From positions 1 to 40,848 of the forward strand of contig PWKK01000005.1 in NCBI GenBank assembly GCA_003560665.1: a DNA stretch of 40,848 bases, given 5' to 3'. This DNA is from Candidatus Nealsoniibacteriota bacterium (lineage in GTDB: Bacteria > Patescibacteriota > Minisyncoccia > Minisyncoccales > PWPS01). The notes under the pieces were generated by a model. The model was not told the DNA's origin. It saw only the letters and a program-made list of their open reading frames with translations, and made no database searches. The position numbers were made by a program, and so were the translations under genes. Shown here one piece after another: positions 1 through 5,562 of this stretch. Positions within the stretch are counted from its first letter, which is position 1, and every line of letters starts with the position of its first letter.

Positions 1-1
1 C

Positions 2-199
2 GGAGATTTCGGTGGCGATTCTTATCTTGAAGATGGGTGGATAAAAAACGTCTACACTGATCGCCAGGGTAATTTTGTTCTGTATGTTATGGTTCATAAG
101 ACCGATCCTCGTTGGAATGATGACTTGGAAGAAATATGGGGATCTTGGGGAGTGTTCAAAGAGCTTGCTGTGGGCAGATCTTTTAGTGCAGGAAGATAA
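2..199 (+). CDS. 3' end of an unrecognised gene (partial)
   Basis: Only the last 65 codons are present; the gene enters from the left edge in frame 2 and stops at TAA 197-199. The visible end is rich in Trp, Asp and Gly (for example DPRWNDDLEEIWGSWG) and closes with SFSAGR. I do not recognise the family and assign no function. The frame is supported by an open reading frame right to the window edge and by a good intrinsic terminator (242-264) about 40 bases after the stop. It is followed by the first copy of the 32-bp intergenic repeat, so it looks like the last gene of the preceding cassette-like unit. Confidence 0.55.
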   Translation, partial: GDFGGDSYLEDGWIKNVYTDRQGNFVLYVMVHKTDPRWNDDLEEIWGSWGVFKELAVGRSFSAGR

Positions 200-241
200 A
201 GTATAGTAGCTTTGAATACAAATACCGACCAATAAGAAGAA

Positions 242-264
242 GTGGGAATGATTTCCCGCTTTTT
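242..264 (+). terminator. Intrinsic terminator of the first partial gene
   Basis: A seven-pair stem (242-248 with 253-259, GTGGGAA against TTCCCGC, one G:U pair) with a 4-base loop is followed by TTTTT at 260-264. Confidence 0.75.
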
Positions 265-280
265 CTATCTCTTTACCAAG

Positions 281-312
281 TAGGTTCTAACGTCGTCCAA
301 TGCGCGGAGCAA
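281..312 (+). repeat. Intergenic repeat copy 1 (subfamily A)
   Basis: First of five gap-free 32-bp copies in the window. It starts TAGGTTCTAAC and ends GGAGCAA. Thirteen of 32 positions are identical in all five copies. It lies just after the terminator of the upstream gene. A diverged second piece (about 331-347, ACATAGACCATT...) resembles the middle of subfamily B, suggesting a mosaic. Bases 317-335 also resemble 1108-1126 downstream of copy 2 (shared TAAACTACG). Function unknown. Confidence 0.65.
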
Positions 313-322
313 AAGTAAACTA

Positions 323-356
323 CGGGGCAGACATAGACCATTCCCCGGATGTTTTT
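323..356 (+). terminator. Hairpin with T-run after repeat copy 1
   Basis: CGGGG (323-327) pairs with CCCCG (343-347) around a 15-base loop, followed by TTTTT at 352-356. It is weaker than 242-264 and could be either a second terminator or part of the repeat module. Confidence 0.35.
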
Positions 357-437
357 CTGTTTTTTTTCTAATAACAATTCCGGGAGGGCTTCGAATTTAC
401 TTTTTTTGAAATTATAGTATTATATAGTCAAAGGAGG

Positions 438-461
438 GCAGACAGAATATCTCTGCTTTTT
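438..461 (+). promoter_or_regulatory. Possible attenuator hairpin in the leader of the 497 ORF
   Basis: GCAGA (438-442) pairs with TCTGC (452-456), followed by TTTTT (457-461). It sits downstream of TATAGT/TATTATATA promoter-like sequence (413-426) and upstream of the ATG at 497, so a transcript begun there would meet a small terminator-like structure before the ORF. A purine run AAGGAGG at 431-437 looks like a Shine-Dalgarno motif but has no ATG, GTG or TTG at a suitable distance. The stem is only 5 bp, so this is tentative. Confidence 0.3.
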
Positions 462-496
462 GCACACTAAACAAAAAAAGAAGAGAAAGGGTGATA

Positions 497-961
497 ATGA
501 TGACATGTTGTTTTTGTCAGTCTTCAATCAAGTTTCTTGTAACTATTCATCTCAGATATGAAGAATTTAATTTTTCTTTCTTTAATGCCTTCAACTCAGA
601 TTTACTTTGTGTTTCTTGAGCTACAAAGAAACACATAGAAGACTTTGAAAAGCATGGAAGAAAAATAATTACCAAAGAAAATGATGAAATAAAGGTAAAG
701 TGGGATGTTTATCTTTCTGGCAAGGGAGAAGAATTATTTATAGTAAGCAATATATTGCTCTCTTTGGGCATTCTTTCTCGTGATCCAAAGGGGAACTGGT
801 CACTTCTAGAAGATGGAAGTCCACGGATGCCTCGCTATAAAGGTGAAATTTGTTACTTTACTAGAAGAGAAGATGCAGTAGAATATCATCGTGTCTTTTA
901 TGGTGAATTACAGTCATTTAAGCGCGAAATATGGAATATTAATCAAATTCATTCTCTTTAA
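497..961 (+). pseudogene. Zinc-finger-like ORF interrupted by in-frame TGA at codon 41
   Basis: From ATG 497 the frame runs 154 codons to TAA 959-961, with one TGA at 617-619. The N-terminal part has Cys4-x2-Cys7, then Cys38-Val-Ser followed by TGA exactly where the fourth Cys of a C-x2-C pair would fall. TGA differs by one base from TGT and TGC. Reading continues in the same frame for 113 codons with normal composition (about 30 residues on from the TGA: GKGEELFIVSNILLSLGIL). A purine-rich AGAAAGGG lies about 6-8 bases before the ATG. Most likely a recent nonsense mutation in a small Zn-binding protein; UGA readthrough or recoding is the alternative. Translation from ATG 755 alone would give only the last 68 residues. 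Family not recognised. A strong terminator follows (985-1016). Confidence 0.55.
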
Positions 962-984
962 TAAAATAATGGAAAATCACTCAT

Positions 985-1016
985 AAACCCTTCGGAAATA
1001 CGAAGGGTTTTATTTT
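985..1016 (+). terminator. Intrinsic terminator after the 497 ORF
   Basis: A perfect 10-bp stem (985-994, AAACCCTTCG, with 1001-1010) and a 6-base loop, followed by a T-rich tail to 1016. Its presence just after 961 supports the idea that 497-961 is, or recently was, a real transcription unit. Confidence 0.8.
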
Positions 1017-1024
1017 CTATCAAA

Positions 1025-1056
1025 TAGGTCCTAACGTTGTCCAACGCATCGAGCAA
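1025..1056 (+). repeat. Intergenic repeat copy 2 (subfamily A)
   Basis: It starts TAGGTCCTAAC and ends CGAGCAA; 26 of 32 positions match copy 1. It begins 9 bases after the terminator of the 497 ORF. Confidence 0.65.
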
Positions 1057-1252
1057 TAAACCAAGCAGTGTTCATTGCGGTGAAAACTCTATGTAGTCCC
1101 TTGCCCTAAACTACGTGGCCAGTCATTTATTGTGGTTGCAAAATCAAGCTAGCTCATAAACTTTACGTGAGTACTGTGGGATGTGAGGGCGAAACGCTTT
1201 TACGCCCTTTACGTGACCATTATATTAACCACCCCACCAAGGGGTGGTTTTT
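1057..1252 (+). ncRNA. Possible structured RNA ending in a strong terminator
   Basis: This non-coding stretch between repeat copy 2 and the radical SAM promoter contains two hairpins and then a strong terminator. Hairpin one is 1091-1097 with 1110-1116 (7 bp, one U:G, 12-base loop). Hairpin two is 1186-1191 with 1203-1208 (AGGGCG with CGCCCT). CAATAAA at 1054-1060 could also pair with TTTATTG near 1127. TACGTG occurs three times (1112, 1164, 1210). No ORF of note crosses it, and the terminator at 1227-1252 separates it from the downstream gene, which has its own promoter, so it is not simply that gene's leader. No promoter is clear. I do not recognise a known RNA family. Confidence 0.3.
1227..1252 (+). 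terminator. Strong intrinsic terminator
   Basis: A nine-pair stem AACCACCCC (1227-1235) with GGGGTGGTT (1241-1249), 5-base loop, and T-run to 1252. Confidence 0.85.
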
Positions 1253-1277
1253 CTTTAGATTTTTACCAATAATAATT

Positions 1278-1313
1278 CCGAGAGTTGTTCGGGGCTTTGA
1301 TTTGTGATACAAT
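1278..1313 (+). promoter_or_regulatory. Hairpin plus extended -10 promoter for the radical SAM gene
   Basis: CCGA (1278-1281) pairs with TCGG (1289-1292). After a T-rich stretch comes TGATACAAT (1305-1313), an extended -10 (TGn plus TACAAT). The ATG at 1346 lies 32 bases after the -10. The same arrangement, preceded by AATAATAATTCC-like sequence, recurs before other genes in this region. Confidence 0.55.
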
Positions 1314-1345
1314 GACTGAATATTAGAAGGCCTAGCTTAGGAAAT

Positions 1346-2449
1346 ATGAAAAAACTATTAAAAGAAAGTAAATTAGAGTTGTGGAGGAATTATTGTAAGA
1401 ATATGATTGAGAAACATCCTCTTTTGTGTCTGTCTTGGGAAACAACTATGCGGTGTAATCTTTCTTGTGAACATTGTGGTAGCCGATGTAGTCCTGACAT
1501 TAAAAAGGAAGATGAGCTTTCTACAAAAGAGATAAAGGCAGTTCTTAAAACAGTAGCAGAAGATTTTAACCCCAAGAAGATATTTTTAGCCGTAACTGGA
1601 GGAGAACCTCTTTTAAGAGAGGATCTTTTTGATGTTATGGGGGAGGCTAGTAAGATGGGCTTTCTTTGGGGATTGGTTACTAATGGCACTTTAATAACAG
1701 AAGACAATGTTTTAAAAATGAAAGAAACAGGAATGAGTACGGTGTCGGTAAGCATAGATGGAACAGAAAAATCACATAACAAGATGCGTAGGGGTGATGA
1801 TATTTTTAAGCGAGCCACTGATGGAGTAAAATTATTAGTTGATAGTAAATACTTTGAAGAAGTGGAGATTATAACCTGTGTCAGTAAAAATAATATCAGT
1901 GAGTTGGATGATATTTACCAGATGTGTCTTGATTTAGGGGTTCATAGTTGGAGGATATTTACCATTGCCCCTATTGGAAGAGCAAAAGAAAACAAAAAGC
2001 TTTCTTTGAGCCCTAAAGAGTATGTATATGTGCTAGATTATATTAAAGAGAAGAAAAAAGATCGCAAAAACAAGCTGCCGGTTAATTTTTGTGATGAGGG
2101 ATTTTTAGGGCCAGACTACGAAGGAGAGCCAAGAGACTTTCTTTTTTTCTGCTGGGCCGGAATAACTACGGGAAGTATCTTGTATAACGGGGATGTTGCC
2201 GGATGTGCTATTATTCCAAGAAAGCACACTACGCAAGGAAATATTCGCCGAGAAAGGTTTTCTGATATTTGGAACAACAAGTATGGAATGTTTCGCAACC
2301 GGGAATGGAAGAAAAAAGGGAAGTGTAAGGATTGTTATTACTGGGACTATTGTGAGGGAGAAAGTATGCACCTGTGGGATTTTGAAAAGGAAGAGTTAAA
2401 AATATGTAATTATAAGAAAATAAAGGAGGCTCAAAAAGAAAATAATTAG
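1346..2449 (+). CDS. Radical SAM/SPASM-domain protein
   Basis: Predicted 367-residue cytosolic Fe-S enzyme. The radical SAM motif C-x3-C-x2-C is at Cys37, Cys41, Cys44, with the SAM-binding GGEP at 85-88. The C-terminal part carries SPASM-type ligands: Cys269, Gly282-x4-Cys287, Cys327-x2-Cys330-x5-Cys336 and Cys354. The usual C-x3-C pair after Cys336 has Ser at 340, inside GESMHLW. SPASM enzymes often modify peptides or act with a partner protein; the substrate here is unknown. It is reminiscent of rSAM/lipoprotein-type families, but I cannot confirm that. The next gene starts 23 bases after the stop and is probably co-transcribed. TAGG just before the start pairs with CCTA (1331-1334), and no canonical Shine-Dalgarno is correctly placed. 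Confidence 0.88.
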   Translation: MKKLLKESKLELWRNYCKNMIEKHPLLCLSWETTMRCNLSCEHCGSRCSPDIKKEDELSTKEIKAVLKTVAEDFNPKKIFLAVTGGEPLLREDLFDVMGEASKMGFLWGLVTNGTLITEDNVLKMKETGMSTVSVSIDGTEKSHNKMRRGDDIFKRATDGVKLLVDSKYFEEVEIITCVSKNNISELDDIYQMCLDLGVHSWRIFTIAPIGRAKENKKLSLSPKEYVYVLDYIKEKKKDRKNKLPVNFCDEGFLGPDYEGEPRDFLFFCWAGITTGSILYNGDVAGCAIIPRKHTTQGNIRRERFSDIWNNKYGMFRNREWKKKGKCKDCYYWDYCEGESMHLWDFEKEELKICNYKKIKEAQKENN

Positions 2450-2472
2450 AATATAAAATAATTAAAAGCACA

Positions 2473-2829
2473 ATGAAAAAAGACAAAAAAAGGAAAAATA
2501 TCTTAGATAAGGCAAAAGTAGTTTTACTGGTACCGTTTCTTTCTTTTATTTTTACAAGAAATGTTCATGGAGGTGTTACTATTCCGATGATGTATGTTGC
2601 GCCACAATCACCGATTGAGATGGCCTCATCTGTAGCACAATTTTTTGCTAATATTCTATTAATACCATCTGCTTTGATAGCGGTGGTCTATATTATCTTC
2701 AAAAGAAGGAAAATTAAAAAAAAGTGGCCGAAGATTGTTTTGATAATTTTTGTCTCTTTAACCGCCTTGTTATTTGTTTCAAGTTTTGTAATGGACTTTC
2801 TTGGTAGTCATTTTTTTGGATATTACTAA
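2473..2829 (+). CDS. Small membrane protein downstream of the radical SAM gene
   Basis: 118 residues with three predicted membrane segments: about 15-32, 69-90 and 91-111. A basic KRKNILDK start and a basic loop (KRRKIKKKW, about 77-85) suggest the loops next to them are cytoplasmic. The external stretch GGVTIPMMYVAPQSP follows the first segment. I recognise no family. The 23-base gap to the radical SAM gene, with no terminator between them, implies a two-gene unit, so it may be that enzyme's partner or membrane anchor. It does not look like a classical ribosomally made peptide precursor: it is long, hydrophobic and has no Cys. Confidence 0.7.
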   Translation: MKKDKKRKNILDKAKVVLLVPFLSFIFTRNVHGGVTIPMMYVAPQSPIEMASSVAQFFANILLIPSALIAVVYIIFKRRKIKKKWPKIVLIIFVSLTALLFVSSFVMDFLGSHFFGYY

Positions 2830-2871
2830 GAAACAGTGAAAAAGACAAAAAGTGATTATCAATATATCAAA

Positions 2872-2903
2872 AAGGTTCTAACGTCGCTCAGTGCGTGGAG
2901 CAA
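2872..2903 (+). repeat. Intergenic repeat copy 3 (subfamily A)
   Basis: It starts AAGGTTCTAAC and ends GGAGCAA; 27 of 32 positions match copy 1. It lies 43 bases after the small membrane protein's stop and is followed by the hairpin-promoter module at 2942-2982. Confidence 0.65.
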
Positions 2904-2941
2904 AGAATAGGAGCAAACAAGGAAACATAAGAGAAATAATT

Positions 2942-2982
2942 CCTGAGAAATATTCCTCGGGTTTTCTTTTTTGTGGTATGCT
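2942..2982 (+). promoter_or_regulatory. Terminator hairpin fused to an extended -10 promoter
   Basis: CCTGAG (2942-2947) pairs with CTCGGG (2956-2961), followed by TTTTCTTTTTT and TGGTATGCT (2974-2982), an extended -10 with TATGCT. It would end the transcript of the unit upstream and start that of the MFS-like gene. Confidence 0.5.
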
Positions 2983-3084
2983 TTGAAAAGTAATTATTAA
3001 ATCTAATTTTTATATTTTGAAAAATTTAATAAAGCAATTAGGATTCTTCTTATTACAAATGGCCTAACTTTAGTTGCTGGAGCA

Positions 3085-3576
3085 ATGCTTGGTCCTATTT
3101 ATGCTCTTTTTGTTGAGGAAGTAGGAGGAAGTCTCTTGGATGCAAGTTATGCTTTTGGTGTTTTTGCTTTTGTAGCAGGTGTTGTTACTCTTATTTCTGG
3201 AAATTATGCGGATAGGATAAAAGAAAATGAATTAATATTGGTAGCGGGATATGCAATTATGGGAATTGGGTTTTTTGGATATATTTTTGTAAATTCTATT
3301 TTTTTGCTTTTAGTTGTGCAAGCTGTTATTGGATTAGGAGAAGCTATTTATGGACCTGCTTTTGATGTAATATATTCTAAACATCTTGATAAGGGAAAAG
3401 CAGGCAGAGAGTGGGGAGCTTGGGAAGCTATAAATTATTTTACAGCTTCCTTTGGAGCGGTGGCTGGAGGAATAATAGTAACTTTGTTTGGTTTTAATGT
3501 AATTTTTATAGTAATGGGATTACTTTGTTTTGCCAGCGCTGTCTATATTCTTTTTCTACCAAGAATAGTTTTATAA
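3085..3576 (+). CDS. Half-size MFS transporter (six membrane segments), 5' end probably frameshifted
   Basis: This encodes the N-terminal half of a major facilitator protein: about six membrane helices, with the family's motif between helices 2 and 3 (GNYADRIKENELI) and GREWGAWEAINYF before helix 5. It stops after helix 6, about half a usual MFS protein. The first ATG in frame (3085) falls inside helix 1. The frame is open upstream to 3007 and encodes convincing helix-1 sequence (AIRILLITNGLTLVAGA), but with no ATG, GTG or TTG. A TTG at 3017 in another frame would give M-K-N-L; adding one A in the A/T run at 3028-3033 joins it to the MFS frame. So either a one-base deletion (real or sequencing) or an unusual start. 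Substrate unknown. Confidence 0.6.
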   Translation: MLGPIYALFVEEVGGSLLDASYAFGVFAFVAGVVTLISGNYADRIKENELILVAGYAIMGIGFFGYIFVNSIFLLLVVQAVIGLGEAIYGPAFDVIYSKHLDKGKAGREWGAWEAINYFTASFGAVAGGIIVTLFGFNVIFIVMGLLCFASAVYILFLPRIVL

Positions 3577-3580
3577 CAGA

Positions 3581-3612
3581 TAGGTTTGAACACAGACCAT
3601 TTCCCGAAGCAG
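3581..3612 (+). repeat. Intergenic repeat copy 4 (subfamily B)
   Basis: It starts TAGGTTTGAAC and ends CGAAGCAG; 27 of 32 positions match copy 5 and 21 match copy 1. It begins 4 bases after the MFS-like stop codon. Confidence 0.6.
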
Positions 3613-3650
3613 TCTTGTACTCGGTTTGAGAAATCGAGAAGTGTAAAGAC

Positions 3651-3683
3651 CACCTTTCAATAGAGGTGATTTTTTAGTAGAAT
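3651..3683 (+). promoter_or_regulatory. Terminator hairpin plus -10 box upstream of the sugar dehydrogenase gene
   Basis: CACCTT (3651-3656) pairs with GAGGTG (3663-3668), followed by TTTTTT (3670-3675) and then TAGAAT (3678-3683) as a -10. There is no TG extension and no clear -35. The start codon at 3735 is 51 bases downstream. Confidence 0.45.
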
Positions 3684-3734
3684 AATGCAAAGATAGTTAA
3701 TCAATGAATTTTAAATAAAATATTATAAAATAAA

Positions 3735-4946
3735 ATGAAATCAAAAAGAATTGTAAAAAATATTTTTATTATATTGTTTGTTGCGCTTATTGGATTATCC
3801 TACTGGTGGCACATAACGCAAGAGGATGACCGGAGTAGAATAGGGATACCTATAAGCGAACGGCAAAACAGAGAAATTTATCCTGTGCTTGAGATAGTTG
3901 CAGAAAGATTGGGTCAGATTTGGGGAATAGACTTTATACCCGGTACATCACGGCTTGTGGCTACGGAGAACTCGGGACGCCTGTTTATTATTAATACGGA
4001 AACTTTGGGGGTTTTGGAAATAAATGGGGTTCCGGAAGTAAACAGCAGTGGCCAAGGAGGGTTGCTTGATATTGCCGTTTCTCCTGAATTTGATGAGGAC
4101 AAAAAGATATACTTTACTTATTCGGCGGGAGGCAATGAGGGTACGGCTACGCATCTAGGGCGAGCAGCTCTTGATATGGAGCTTTTGACACTGGAGGATG
4201 TGGAAGTGCTATATATTGCCACTCCTTTCCAGCGTGGAACAAGTCATTATGGCTCAAGAGTAGTTGTAGATGGAGATTATCTATTTTTAACAATTGGTGA
4301 CAGAGGTGACAAGAATTTTGATGATCACGTGTCACAAGATATAAGTAATTCCCTTGGAACTACCTTACGTCTAATGCGTGACGGGAGCATTCCCGATGAT
4401 AATCCTTTTGTGGGCGAAGAAGATGTATTAGATGAAATATATTCATATGGACATAGAAATGTGCAGGGTATGACAATAAATCCGGAAACAGGAGAGTTGT
4501 GGCAAAGTGAGCACGGAGAACGAGATGGTGATGAAATTAACATTATAAAAGCTGGTGGTAACTACGGTTGGCCAGAAACTCATACTGGGTGTGGATATGC
4601 TACTGGTAGACCAATTGGTGGTTTGCCCTGGGAGAGAGATGATATTGTAGATCCAATTCATTATTGGGAGTGCAATACAGGAGGATTCCCCCCTGCCGGA
4701 ATGGCATTTTATAATGCAGAAGGATTTCCGGAGTGGCGAGGAGATCTTTTTGTAGGTAGTCTTGCAAGTGAGTACTTGGCCCACTTTAAATTAACTAACG
4801 GCGGACTTGAAGAACAGGACCCATTATTAAAAGAGGAAGGTTGGCGAGTGCGTGATGTAACGGTTGGAGAACATGATGGAGCTATTTATGCTGCTGTTGA
4901 AGGTCGAAATACATCTTTAGTACGCATAGCTCCCAGAAACAGATAG
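3735..4946 (+). CDS. PQQ-type glucose/sorbosone dehydrogenase family protein, membrane-anchored
   Basis: 403 residues. Residues 1-27 form a basic N-terminus plus one hydrophobic helix, so the protein is probably exported and tethered. The rest fits the GSDH six-bladed propeller: HYGSR (171-175, His171 matching the catalytic base of aldose sugar dehydrogenases), TIGDRG (186-191), NSLGTTLRL (205-213), YGHRN (238-242), and SEHGERDGDEINII...NYGWP (258-280). These enzymes oxidise sugars at the cell surface with pyrroloquinoline quinone and calcium. No PQQ synthesis gene is in the window, so any cofactor would have to be scavenged. It is a single gene bounded by repeat copies 4 and 5. Confidence 0.88.
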   Translation: MKSKRIVKNIFIILFVALIGLSYWWHITQEDDRSRIGIPISERQNREIYPVLEIVAERLGQIWGIDFIPGTSRLVATENSGRLFIINTETLGVLEINGVPEVNSSGQGGLLDIAVSPEFDEDKKIYFTYSAGGNEGTATHLGRAALDMELLTLEDVEVLYIATPFQRGTSHYGSRVVVDGDYLFLTIGDRGDKNFDDHVSQDISNSLGTTLRLMRDGSIPDDNPFVGEEDVLDEIYSYGHRNVQGMTINPETGELWQSEHGERDGDEINIIKAGGNYGWPETHTGCGYATGRPIGGLPWERDDIVDPIHYWECNTGGFPPAGMAFYNAEGFPEWRGDLFVGSLASEYLAHFKLTNGGLEEQDPLLKEEGWRVRDVTVGEHDGAIYAAVEGRNTSLVRIAPRNR

Positions 4947-4976
4947 AAAATCAGGAAAAACTAGTTCCTAATTAAA

Positions 4977-5008
4977 TAGGTTTGAACATAGTCCATTTTC
5001 CGAAGTAA
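4977..5008 (+). repeat. Intergenic repeat copy 5 (subfamily B)
   Basis: It starts TAGGTTTGAAC and ends CGAAGTAA. It begins 30 bases after the sugar dehydrogenase stop and is followed by a hairpin-promoter module. Confidence 0.6.
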
Positions 5009-5028
5009 TCTTTGATAATAGTTTTGAA

Positions 5029-5070
5029 ACTCAAGAATTTCTTTCTTGGGTTTTTGTTTTGTGTTAAAAT
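5029..5070 (+). promoter_or_regulatory. Terminator hairpin fused to an extended -10 promoter
   Basis: ACTCAAGAA (5029-5037) pairs with TTCTTGGGT (5043-5051) with one T:G pair. A T-rich tract follows, then TGTTAAAAT (5062-5070). The next gene starts at 5100, giving a leader of about 22 bases. Confidence 0.6.
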
Positions 5071-5099
5071 TACCAACGAAATGTTATTTTTAGATAATT

Positions 5100-5318
5100 A
5101 TGAAGATTTTTGTAAAAGTAAAAGCAAATGCAAAAGAAGATAAAGTTGAGAAAGGTCATAATTACTTTAAGGTTTCAATTAAAGAAAGACCAATTAAAGG
5201 GAAAGCTAATAAGCAGGTAATAAAAACTTTAGCAAATTATTTTAATGTTTCTAAATCTAAAATAGAAATTGTTTCTGGCTTAAAATCAAAAGAGAAGATT
5301 TTAAAAATAAATAAATAA
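5100..5318 (+). CDS. DUF167 (YggU-like) family protein
   Basis: 72 residues, a normal length for the family. It begins MKIFVKVKANAKEDKVE and carries the family's central signature around 30-40 (IKERPIKGKANKQ) and a C-terminal GLKSKEKILKI. These are small alpha/beta proteins of unknown function, often near translation or cell-division genes in other bacteria. Here it is a single-gene unit with its own promoter (5062-5070) and no obvious Shine-Dalgarno motif. It is very Lys-rich, which fits the AT-rich base composition. Confidence 0.85.
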   Translation: MKIFVKVKANAKEDKVEKGHNYFKVSIKERPIKGKANKQVIKTLANYFNVSKSKIEIVSGLKSKEKILKINK

Positions 5319-5497
5319 TTATAAAAAAGAAACATAATAAAATACCACATAGTAGTGTTGTATTTGTTGCGTTTATGAATAAAACCCCTAGCCGAGAGGA
5401 ATTAAAATGAGACATTTAAAAAGCATTGATTTTCTACCTAAAATTCTTAATTTAGACCGACGAGGGGATGTCTTTCTATTTTTTTCTAATAATAATC

Positions 5498-5533
5498 CCG
5501 AGAGTTTCTCGGTTTTTTGTTTTATGATATAAT
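5498..5533 (+). promoter_or_regulatory. Terminator hairpin fused to an extended -10 promoter
   Basis: CCGAGA (5498-5503) pairs with TCTCGG (5507-5512) and is followed by TTTTTT (5513-5518). TGATATAAT, a consensus extended -10, is at 5525-5533. Together with upstream TTTTTTTCTAATAATAAT it matches the modules at 1278 and, more weakly, at 370-426. It decides the start of the next gene, because a TTG at 5533 overlaps the -10 box and cannot be the start. Confidence 0.7.
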
Positions 5534-5562
5534 TGGAAAACATTATTCTTAAGAAAAAATTT

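Noticed and set aside
617-660. Bacterial SECIS element after the in-frame TGA
   Set aside because: Only a 5-bp CAAAG/CTTTG pairing with a 14-base loop is visible. It is too weak, and no selenocysteine genes are in view.
497-961. Genome-wide reassignment of UGA (to Trp or Gly)
   Set aside because: TGA is used as a genuine stop at the ends of several solid genes (DUF2177 at 5961, mreC at 39388, the femX-like gene at 33645), and the other genes contain no in-frame TGA.
1057-2829. Precursor peptide gene for the radical SAM enzyme
   Set aside because: I found no short ORF with a leader and a Cys-, Gly- or repeat-rich core next to the enzyme on either strand. The downstream membrane protein does not look like a precursor.
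281-5008. Classical integron attC sites
   Set aside because: The repeat's TCTAACGTCGTCCAA resembles one half of an attC site, but I find no inverted second half ending in GTTRRRY within 150 bases downstream, and no integron integrase in the window.
5407-5532. 41-codon ORF with a good Shine-Dalgarno-like GAGAGG
   Set aside because: It runs through a terminator hairpin and ends inside the -10 box of the next promoter, so its 3' part is regulatory sequence. It may be a remnant of a gene but is not supported as one.
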